A stretch of 64,000 bases of DNA from Holothuria scabra (Eukaryota; Echinodermata; Holothuroidea; Aspidochirotida; Holothuriidae), in contig CM074180.1 of NCBI GenBank assembly GCA_037179385.1, forward strand, positions 28,439,455-28,503,454, written 5' to 3'. Within the stretch, counting starts at the first letter, position 1; the number at the start of each line of letters is the position of its first letter. Under the pieces are notes generated by a model. That model saw only the letters and a program-made list of their open reading frames with translations. It ran no database searches and was not told the origin of the DNA. Both the position numbers and the translations under genes were made by a program. Shown here one piece after another: positions 25,788-37,700 of this stretch.

Positions 25788-28700
25788 TGTGTGTGTGTGT
25801 GTGTGTTTGTGACACTTTGCTTGTTAGCACGATATCTCAAGATAGAAATGTCTGACAATTTTCAAACTTGATACATGGATGCCCCATATTGAGAGGAAGA
25901 ACCCTATTGTTTTTGGCGGAGGTCAAAGGTCATCTGGGGTCAGCAGGGGTCAATTTCTGAAAACTTTGTTAGCACAATATCTCAAAATAGGAAACTTGTA
26001 TAGATTTCATATTTGGTATGTGGATGCGTTATGGTCAGAAGATGGTCCCTATTGTTTTTGGTGGAGGTCAAAGGTCATCTGGGGTCACTGGGGGTCAAAG
26101 TCTGAAAATCTTGTTAGCACAATATCTCAAGATAGGAAACTTGGATAGATTTCATATTTGGTATGTGGATGCGTTATGGTCAGAAGATGGACCCTATTGT
26201 TTTTGACGGAGGTCAAAGGTCATCTGGGGTCAGCAGGGGTCAATTTCTGAAAACTTTGTTAGCACGATATCTCAAGATGGGAAACTTGTATAGATTTCAT
26301 ATTTGGTATGTGGATGCGTTATGGTCAGAAGATGGTCCCTATTGTTTTTGACGGAGGTCAAAGGTCATCTGGGGTCACCGGGGGTCAAAGTCTGAAAATC
26401 TCGTTAGCACAATATCTCAAGATAGGAAACTTGGATAGATTTCATATTTGGTATGTGGATGCATTATGGTCAGAAGATGGTCCCTATTGTTTTTGGTGGA
26501 GGTCAAAGGTCATCTGGGGTCACCGGGGGTCAAAGTCTGAAAATTTTATTAGCACGATATTTCAAGATAGGAAACTTGGATAGATTTGATATTTGGTATG
26601 TGGATGCGTTATGGTCAGAAGATGGTCCCTATTGTTTTTGGTGGAGGTCAAAGGTCATCTGGGGTCACCAGGGGTCAAAGTCTGAAAATCTTATTAGCAT
26701 GATATTTCAAGATAGGGAACTTGGATAGATTTCATATTTGGTATGTGGATGTGTTATGGTCAGAAGATTGTTCATATTGTTTTCGGTGGAGGTCAAAGGT
26801 CATCTGAGGTCACTGGGGGTCAAAGTCTGAAAATCTTGTTAGCACAATATCTCAAGATAGGAAACTTGGATAGATTTCATATTTGGTTTGTGGATGCGTT
26901 ATGGTCAGAAGATGGTCCCTAATGTTTTTTGTGGAGGTCAAAGGTCATCTGGGGTCACCAGGGGTCAATTTCTGAAAACTTTGTTAGCACGATATCTCAA
27001 GATAGGAAACTTGTATAGATTTCATATTTGGTATGTGGATGCGTTATGGTCAGGAGATGGTCCCTAATGTTTTTTGTGGAGGTCAAAGGTCATCTGGGGT
27101 CACCAGGGGTCAAAGTCTGAAAATCTTATTAGCACGATATCTCAAGATAGGGAACTTGGATAGATTTCATATTTGGTATGTTGATGTGTTATGGTCAGAA
27201 GATTGTTCATATTGTTTTCGGTGGAGGTCAAAGGTAATCTGGGGTCACTGGGGGTCAAAGTCTGAAAATCTTGTCAACACAATATCTGAAGGGAGGAAAC
27301 TTGGATAGATTTCATATTTAGTTAGTGGATATGTTTTGGTCAGAAGATGGTCCCTATTGTTTTTGGTGGAGGTCAAAGGTCATCTGGGGTCACCAGGGGT
27401 CAAAGTGTGAAAATCTTATTAGCACGATATTTCAAGATAGGGAACATGGATAGATTTCATATTTGGTATGTGGGTGTGTTATGGTCAGAAGATGGTCCGT
27501 ATAGTTTTTGACGGAGGTCAAAGGTCATCTGGGGTCACCGGAGGTCAAAGTCTGAAAATCTTGTTAGCACAATATCTCAAGATAGGAAACCTGGATAGAT
27601 TTCATATTTGGTATGTGGATGCGTTATGGTCAGAAGATGGTCCCTATTGTTTTTGGTGGAGGTTTAAGGTCATCTGGGGTCACCGGGGGTCAAAGTCTGA
27701 AAATCTTGTCAACACAATATCTCAAGGGAGGAAACTTGGATAGATTTCATATTTGGTTTATGGATGCATTATAGTCAGAGGATGGTCCCTATTGGTTTTG
27801 GTAAAGGTCAAAGGTCATCTGGTGTCTCTGGGGGGACAACAATATCACAAGGTAGGGAACTTGGATAGATTTCATATTTGGAATGTGAATGGGTTAAAGT
27901 TAGGAGATGGTCCCTACAGAGATGCCAAGTATCTTGATTTAGGTGGAATAATTACCATTTTCACCCTCGATTCCGCAATTACGAATATCCTCCAAAAATT
28001 GCTCTTTTCACATGTTAAGGATCTTTGTTGAAATCTCAAAGTGTCTAGCTCCCTAAACTGAAAAGTTTAGGCCAAAATTGTATGGTTCAAATGAGCAAGT
28101 GGGCTAGTACTTTCTGCCTAGGCTTACATAGGAATAAGTTAGGCCTAGCCGATGCTACATCTTTCACAAAGCAGAATCGAGTACTGAAGAGGATCAACAA
28201 AAATCCACTTGGCCAAGAACATCACAAATATTTAAAAGGCATTGGTAAAAAACCCTTATACAACAATCTGCAGTACTTTTGTGAGCTTTAGGTGTTAAGT
28301 TTTTCCCTGCGATGTAATTTTCTTCATCATGACTAATGTCTTGACACTTTTGCCATTGCCTAATGTATAGCATATATCTACTGTACATTTGGAACCTATT
28401 CTACACATGTATGTTTCTGTGTAATATCCTTAGGCTAGCCTAGTGGGAAATTTAGCTTTCCTACCAATATTTTATTTGTTCTATAACATGATATAAAGCA
28501 TGCAGCAGCATATTTTGGTAGCAGGGTGGTATCTGCAGCAGGGGAAAACTTACGAATTCTCCCATATATATTAGTGTTATGAGAAGCTGTTCAAAAGTCC
28601 TCCCATATAGTGTTACGAAGTGTCATTGAAAAATAATGTCTCGACTCTGCAGTATTTATGGGGTTGGTTCAAACCTTTGCACTGAAATCTAACCCTCATC

Positions 28701-31700
28701 AAAGTCTTAAAAGTATTATTAAACCTTTCAGCTGGAAAGGATGGGGAGAGGGTCCTTAGTTTACAGTGTTGTGAACTCTCAAGACTTTTTGCAGGTAATT
28801 ATACAAAACCATCAAAACCATCATTATGTCATTTCTTAATTGTACCATGGTTTTTTAGGGTTGCCCTAGCATGAGGGGGGTCCACTTTTAAAGAAGGTTT
28901 GCATGATTCCTATTTTTCATTTCTTGAAGTTAGCTGGAAGCCTTTTGAAATTGCAATGAGTAGAGGTTAAAGGTTTTGTAGGGTCACTGGTGGTCAAAAT
29001 GTGAATGACAACCTTGTTTAATAGGTGTGAACACATCTTAAAGTGGGAGACTTAAATAGATTTCACGTGTGGTTTGTGAATGCTTATGGTAAGAAGATGA
29101 TCCCTATTTTTGATGGGGGGACAAAGGTCATGTGGGAAAACAAAATTATTTTTTGAACATGTTAGTATAACATTTGAATGAGAAGATAATGGTACATGAT
29201 GGGATTATTTGAAACTGAACTTTTGTGTATCATCGAAACCTCAATGAAGTTTTGCATTCTGGTTATAAAGTCCTCCCAACCCTCTGGCAAAGGGCCGTTT
29301 GGCAAAACCAAAACTTTCACTGCTACCTGAAGAAGCTATTATGTCCACTAAGGGACAATTCGTGACCAACCTCACTGCCCTCAAACCATTTATATTGTTG
29401 GTCTGTAATGTATGTCTCCATCTTAGACTGGCTGAAAAGAACAGATACTACACATGATCTTAGCCAAAAGGCCGAGAAACCATCTGCCTTTAATCTCTAA
29501 AATGTAAAGAAAAAGTTTTCATTCAATTTTATTTTGGGCATCATTTAGTGCAAACCATAATACTTTGTGAGTTAATGAACTATGCAGTACAACTGTAGTC
29601 AGGTAACACACATTCAGACTTTATTTGTGGTGTGTAAACTTGGTAGTGAGTATAAAAGTGTTGTCCTGGTGCAATTATTTTAGGTTTCTCGCCATCATTT
29701 AAAAAAATTTTGAAGTGGTCTTTCTTTAATATAACATCTTTTGTACAATTAATTGTTCCTTCTGACAGGGCCAAGTACTAGCTTAATCCTTTGTTTATGT
29801 GATGCTAAATTTAAGATTCAGGGACAACTCAATGAATGGCATTGAACCTGAGGGAACTGTCATGCATATGCCTTCCTTTTTCAAATAACAATTTCCAAAT
29901 AAAGATAGTGAGATAAAATTTTGGTGTAGATGCTCATTGGCCGTGCATTCTTCTATAGGCGAATCCGATTAGCCCTTGTTTTTAGTGACTGTAGGCCATC
30001 ATTAGTGGGGTCCATCAGCCTAAAATCTTGTTTATTTATTATTTACATGAATTTTAAACGATCATATTTAGTGAAATTGGTGAATTTAAGATACAAATTA
30101 GTGTAAAACCATCTGTGATAGAGGTAAGCAAGGAAATCGAAAGATTTAAAGGTGATGGACCCCAGTTACCACCGACTGAAATTAGACCATCACTTGCTGT
30201 CCGGATTCGTGTATACCAAGTACCCACAATCACAATTCATCCCACAATCCTGTGTAATTTCTTCTTAGTAAAAGGTCTATGAGTCTGCAATGACACAGGT
30301 GATAAGGTCTATATTTTATATGAATGCAAGTTAGGTCTTTTATTATTAAAATGCCAACATTTTTTAACTTGTTTCTTTTTACCATCTTAATTGTACCACT
30401 TTAGGAAGTCCCAACCAACAAGCCCACCTGGCTCCCACCTATGCTGCGGTATTGACTCTTTGTACATTAGGAACAGAGGAAGCATACAGAATCATTAATA
30501 GGTATGGAAATAGCTGGATAGCTCAGCCTCATTCTTTTGGAAGGCTAGTGTAATAAATAAGACTTCCATTTCATCATCTCAATGCATGTATTGAGATATT
30601 GTCACACTAGCCAGTGGTTAAAATATCTTTAAAGCAACAGAATGTGCTTTGATCAGTGGCCAATTTCATTGAGAATTTGAGTGCATGCTTTTTGAATTGG
30701 GGGAAGAAGAAATTTTTTTAATATTAAAAAAGTGATGGTTGCTAAGTGGTGCCAAGTTATTTTGACCAATTTCAGGGCAAAACTCTTCAGTTGTCAAAGT
30801 AGCTTCGAGGAAGTTGTCATTTCTTTGCACGCAGCACTTTGATTGCTAGGCGCAGATACCTACTGACTGAGAATGTTTACATTGTTACAGTAAACCTAGG
30901 AGGTTCTACAAAGGAAGGACCTGCTTGGTTCAACTTCAGACCCCATAGGCTTGGTTTCACACCTTTGCAATATCAAGCAAGAAGCAACTGAAAGATAATC
31001 TTGCCTAGCGTGCGCTTAACTGAAGACTCTTTAAGCAAATATTTGCCCAGTAATTATCTTGAGAGAAATGAGCTTTTAATCTAAATCTGTAAGAGATACT
31101 CTGCTGTATAGGAGGAATTAAACAGTTGATTCCTACAGTATTTTGATCTTTTATTTCAATCTTAAAACTGGTTTATGACTTGGAGATACCAACCCTCTTG
31201 AATAAAGGAAAATTTAACTTGATTGACACAGTGCAGTGATAGAATGTGTATGACTTGTGACATGCGATAAATGGAGAGTGGCCTTCCACTAATAACAACT
31301 ATTTGATCCATTAGTGGTCAATTAATTGCTAATTGCTCACAGTTCTAGGCTAAATGCAAAAAGTGAGAAAATAACTCAAATTTTTCTTATTTTGTTTTTC
31401 ATAATTTTTTTCAGAAAAATAGCAAGTGAAGCATTTTATCTTTTGTTCATTTTCACAGAGACACATTACGTACCTTTCTTAGCAGTATGAGGAGCTCTAC
31501 CGGGGCTTTTACAATGCACAAGGGAGGTGAAATTGATGTGAGGTAATGAATATGTTTATATGTATAGCATATGGAGACTTCTGTCATGTTTAGCTTGATC
31601 CAAGTGATTAAAAAATAAGTAAAATTTATAGATAAGAAACACTGATGGGAAACAAATAGAACACTGTGCTTGTGGTAGGTTTTATTCAAGTAATTATCTC

Positions 31701-34700
31701 TTTGTAGTGGAAATAATGGCATTCTGTAAAATTTGGGTGGGTGTTTTAAGGCTTGGAGTCTGATTTAATATTTTGATATTATCAAGCGATTATGTTACAA
31801 GAGAATTGCTATTTGGCAAAGAGCGACTCCCTGATATTATCAGTGTTTTATGTCAAGGCAATCCCTCCTGCAGAGGCCAAGGTAGAGTATCTAGCCAAGA
31901 CATTGCAATATATCCAGTCCAAAATTTAATTCAAAGTATGATAAGAGTTTTGGTTGATTTGCAAGGTGGATAAATTATTTGAGTTTCCATTTCAAAAGCT
32001 GTAATTTAAGTTGATTAATAATGACAAGTCAAAAAGATGGAATTAATTGGATGCATTCCAATTTAGCACAACATGCTTCAGCCTTGAAGTCTATTGCATG
32101 AGTATGGGAACTTGCAACCTTTAGTGTTTGCAACCTTGTGGCAATGTTAAACTTTGGGAAACTAAGTGGAGTGCCCTTATTGGTCAATGTTTGGTTCACA
32201 CGCAAAGACAAACATTAATGTGGTGATCTTCAAAGAGGCTGTAAAAATGAACTTTACCACGTCTACACAAATTGTGTTACAGGGAAATGTGGCCGGTTGA
32301 TTCGTAAAAGTTGTCACATTGACCAGTTGCATTTGATGGCTAAGGGGGGAAGGAAGCAAAGGGCAACTGGGTGTTAAAGCAAGGAAAGTTAGACACACAA
32401 GTCTGTGTGACATGCTCACACTGTAAATGACCTACCCTATTAAAATATTTATGTACTGAATACTAACTGATATCAGCAAACAATAACACATTCATCCTGG
32501 TTCATTTTAGTTTCCCTGATTCTCTGACCTCCCCTGATTATCTTGAACCAGTGCAGTCATTGTGATCAATATTTACATTGTAGGACAAAAAGAATATCTA
32601 AAGTGGAGTAACAGTGATAAACTACTTTTCCGAAAGTATTTTCAGTGCAAGCAATTTAAGCATGAACAGATTATCTGTTTGCAATTGGAGTTGCAACCCA
32701 TGCCTAGTAGTTGTAGACCCACACTACATGTCTGTTGTGCAGGGCCCCCCTGCTGGTATGGTGATGTAGAATGTGCCGGCTGTTTTCCCAGCATGTCATA
32801 GGAGGCGACTAACAAGGACAACATGGTTTGCGGTTGTATTTTTGTCCAGTCCGGTTTCGGTTCTAGTTTTGTTTCTCCATGCCTTTTTCTGTGTATGTTA
32901 AAAGAAAACAAGGACAACTTGTTTGCGGTGAGTCCCAACCCTTTTCGATGGAGGAGAGGGTCCTGGTGGTTGAGTGAAGGCCATAACTGTGGTTTGGTTC
33001 TTGCAACATACCACTTTTGCCTCAACCTCACTTGAAGTGAGGGTTAGGGTTAGGGAAAGTAAACTTTATAGAAATTTCTGACATGATCCCCGCCTTGCTA
33101 TTTCTTTAGTAGAAATTGACCCACCGTTTTACCTTTTTTTCTTTCACCTTTCCTTTTTAAGGTAGTTTTACCCCAGTTGTAACTTAGTCTAACTTGGTGA
33201 CACTATATAACACATTAGCGTTGGTGTGTTGTTAAGCTCCATCTAGGTAACTGTTGTGCAGGGAATAGAATTTTATTAAGAAAATCCCCTTGTTTATCTT
33301 AACCCCCTCCCCCCCCCCTTCCTATTTGATTTCCTAGTGCAAAATCTGGATCTTACTTATGGTACTTATGTCCTGGTATGCATATAAACTGCTTATTTTG
33401 ATGTTAAAGTTTTATTGCAATCTACCTCGAAGTAAAGATGTAGGTGCCTACTATTTTCAAGTAGTTAGGACTAACTGCAAATAGATGCTGACTCTGTGGT
33501 ATGGATATAAAATTGCACACAAATTGGGGATACAGCAAAATATGAAAAGGAAGTTTACTGTGGACTTTGCTCAGTTTTTTTGTTGTTGTTGTGTCTCACA
33601 ATTCCATGGCAGAGAAATTATCATAGAATACTTTTCATAGAATAAAATCTTCCTTCGACAATGTTTACTTCTTTTGTCTGCAGTGTAATGGTTTTACTTT
33701 TATGGAAGCAGTAATTCTTCCTTTCTTTTATTTACATCAAAATCATGATTTCTTTTTTATTAGAGGTGCTTATTGTGCTGTTGTAGCTGCAAGATTAACC
33801 AATGTCTACCAACCTGAAATGTTTGAAGGCACAGCTGAATGGATTGCAAGGTCAGTACACATTTCGTTAAAATCTCCCAATAGATCACCTGTCTTTACAC
33901 CTGCAAAGTTCCTTATAAGTGTGTATCCTGCTTTGTGTACTGCTAAACAGGAATATTTGACTCATAAGTCTGTTAATTCTTGCATTTCATGCAGTCTTGG
34001 TTCATCTCCCTTCATATACCCAGTGATGGCGGCAGTGAGCTGACCATCTCAAAGGGTCTATTGTGTCAATAAAAAGTACACAGTTTTGTGGTTTTTACTT
34101 CATCAGTCACCTATTAAGGTGTCTAGAAATAGATTTAGCCTGGAATATAATTGATTGAGCAAGCAACTTCAAATCAGAACTAGAAAGTACTTTTAGTGGG
34201 AAGAACTAATGGCATGCACTAAATGTAAATATTTTAAAAGGCCTTCAGCCTGTTGTCTACATGTATACTAATGTTAGCTTGTCATTTCACGGTTTATAAA
34301 AGCCATATGTGGAAATTTCATTGTGTAAAATCTTTCACACTGGAGTTACTTAACACCTAGCTACATTTTGTAGCCAGTCCAATGCTTGCAATTTTGTAAA
34401 ACTAACAGAAAACATGATGAAACTTGATAAACATTTGACTGGTATAAACAGTGAGTGCAGACATCAAATAACGTCCTAACTTTCAGAGGTCAGGTTTAAG
34501 ACAGTCTAGAGGTAGAAAGTTTGGGTTCTGGAGTTTGACACCAGGCTGGGTCAAACTGAAGACTTTAATAATGGAACCTATTGCCTTGGTGCTTGGCATG
34601 AGCAGTGGAGTGAGAAAACAAGCCAGTGAGCCACAACTTGGTAGACAATTATTACCTACTACTGAATTTCTGTTGGTTTTAATGGTTAAGTAATTTTATA

Positions 34701-37700
34701 AATGTTGATTGAAAATGTTCAAAATATAATTAATTGATTAATAACCATTCAACTACCAGACTGAAGCACAGGCACAGGATTTTTTAAGTTAACCTCAATG
34801 TGTTTTAACATTCTGAAGATGATTGGTCATCACCTGAGGATTTGGAATGTAAGACCAAATGTGAGGCTGAATGTGGGACTCTTAATCCAGTACAGGATTT
34901 GAATTCACATTTGCCTAGTAATGAACAGGAATTGTCCTCACATTCCCTAGCATAAAGATATTACTGAGAATACTGATACCAAAAAGACAAAACGGGGGAA
35001 AAAAGAACAGGAATTGTGGTATCCACAAGTCATATAATTTTTCAAGTTCCAATTTCTCTTCACTGAAAACAAAACCAAATAAAGAAGTGAACTATTAAAC
35101 ATGCCCAAATTTTCTTCTTGTTATAATTGAAACCGTTCACTTTGTAAGGTTACTTAATATATCTAGGTTATTGTTTCCTTATGTCAAATGTAGGAAGAGT
35201 ATTTTAGTCCCTCATCTCATTGTGTTCTTGGTAGAATAGTAAATATAAGATAAGGCAGGACTGACACAATAGTAAAAAAGGTTGATTGTATATAACATTC
35301 TTTTTCCTGTTGAAAGTTCCATGAAAAGTCACACTAGTAGTATGATTTAAAGACAATTGTTTGTCATGCCAAACTACAGTTATATACAGGAATATCAAAA
35401 TTCTGTATTGGACTATTGGCATAGCTCCTTTATTATCATCAAATTCAAAAAAGAAAAAAGAAAAGGAAGAGTAGCTCATATTCAACAGCATGCACTGCAA
35501 GTGTTCTGATTACACATAAGGGCCTTGTATTCTTACCAGGGTATACCCTGAAGTAATAGACTGGGATTGTGTCTGTATGAGGATGTGTCAGATCAGGACA
35601 CTGGCACTCTCCTGATCCTGATCCTCGAAACTTTAAACATTTTAGACAAATATGGGTGGGGCTAGAAGTGAGTGGGTTGGGAGAGTTAGAAGTGTCTGAA
35701 GTTAATCTTTCATTGATAAATAGAGGGCAGACATGCAGCATTTATTTCCAAAGAAAACTAACACTTACTAATACCTATCCACTCTTGCATCTCAACAAAG
35801 ATATGGGGTTCAAATTGCTTAAAAAGTTAAAGGGCCAATCCTCCTACCTCAATCTACAGTTGTAGGGGTTTACAAAAATTCTCAATTGGCTCAGCTCTTT
35901 GATTACCTGTAACAGCTAATTCAAACAATGCAGAGTACCAAAGCTTTTATTACAGGGCATGAACTGTACTGAGAGAGTTTCGATTATACACCTTGAGCTT
36001 TTCTATACTCACCCTGAAGCAATGAACTGGGATTTTGTCTGGATTAGGATGAATTTCAGACAATTGTGGGAGGGGCTTAAGTAAGAAGATAAGGAGAATT
36101 AGAACTGTTTGGGATGAGAGAATTGGGCCTTTAAAATGGTATCAGTTTTCCCTCCTTGTGTGTCTGTACAACCAGCAAGGGGTCTGTTAAATGGCCTTTT
36201 GCCATTGGCACTGACTAGTATCAAGAAACACATACATGTCATTATGAAAGTGACATTTCAGAGAGGATTACACCCACATACATGTTATTTCCTCAGTGAC
36301 AATCCAGAAATGGTTACACCCACGTACATGTCATTATGTAAGTGACATTTCAGAAATGATTACATCCACATACATGTCATTATGTAAGTGACATTTCAGA
36401 AATGATTACATTAACATGCATGTCATTATGTAAGTGACATTTCAGAAATGGTTACTATAACATCTTAGAAAAGTCTGTTGAAATGCAAGACCTCTAAGAT
36501 GAAAGAAAGAAAGATGTATTCCATACAAAGGCAGGCAACTGAACTTACTTTTACCAGGGTGATGTTAGGAAGGAGACACAACAGCCCTATCTGTCACACA
36601 ATAGGTACTTCAAAAATAGTAATTCCCATTCAAGCATCAAACTTTGATTGACAGTTCTCTTTGTTCCTATTGTTAAGCCTTGTTGACCTGTCCCATGCTT
36701 AAGAGGATTTGCCTCTTTCACACCCAAGTAAACCTGAAACAATTGTCTTTGTTAAAAGATGCTTTGAAATGAGGTTTGTTTCCGACAGGTTTCAAACTCT
36801 AATCAAAAGTTTTAGCTAAAGGACTGTCAATGAAAGTTAAAATAGTTTACTTCCTTTGTTTTGCAACGAATTCGATTGGTCATCTGCTATAGGTATTGTT
36901 AAAGACTAAATCATTTTACCCAATTTTTGCAACTTTCCACATAACTCCTCAACACACTCAAAATATATATACACTCAAAATACACTCAAAATATATATAA
37001 CACACTCAAAATATATATAGCGTTAAAATTCTCCAAAGAAATAAACAGAATTTACATTTATTAGGACGTATACAGACGAAAGTGTAAAATTTGATGTTTT
37101 TTCATGACGCCTGGCAACGAACAGTTCATGAGATACAACGTAAGGGCGTGCCCTCTCACTGGAATTTGGACAATGTATCACTGATCCTAATTGGTCTAGG
37201 TATTGAGATAAAATATTTGGGAACAAAAGGAAGATTATCGTCGGCAACAAACATTGCCTCAAAGAGTCAATAGAACGTTGTGTCTCCTTCCTAACACCTC
37301 CCTGGTCATACTACACTCCTACAATGGTTAAGCATTCAGTAACAGGTTGCAGACAGATGAAGTGCTACGTAAAGGGATGTTTGTTTCTTTTAACGATTGT
37401 TTTTGTTTTGTTGTTTTATTTAGCTGCCAAAGTTATGAAGGAGGTTTTGCAGGACAGTGTGGTATGGAAGCACATGGAGGTTACACATTCTGTAGTATAG
37501 CAGCTTTAGTACTTCTTGGTCACGAAAGACTGTGTGATATGCAAGCTTTACTGGTGAGAATTGGATGAAAAATGAAGGATTGGTTCTACTTTATATGGCA
37601 AATTGATGCTTTTCTGTAAATTTGTCAAATAATACACTATGAAAGATCTTACACAAAGTTATTTTGTGCAAAACAATGAAGCATGCATGTTACACACATC

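Larger units (their letters stand above)
30502..33763 (+). other. FNTB introns 5 and 6 outside exon 6
   Basis: No gene seen besides exon 6 (31459-31542). Intron 6 contains the repeat at 32735-33255 listed separately and a poly-C run near 33307-33319. The short frames at 31773-31973 and 32177-32419 have no recognisable content. Confidence 0.5.

Noticed and set aside
25806..27945. Regular repeats as a CRISPR array
   Set aside because: The units are contiguous 145-bp repeats without unique spacers, in an animal genome.
25879..28031. Series of 62-92-codon frames with a repeated protein motif in the intron 4 array
   Set aside because: They follow from a 145-bp unit that is not a multiple of three, so each frame breaks after about two units. 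They lie inside an intron between verified exons.
33042..33056. Telomere-like GGGTTAGGG run (also near 15640)
   Set aside because: Only two or three units, inside repeats; too short to indicate an interstitial telomere.
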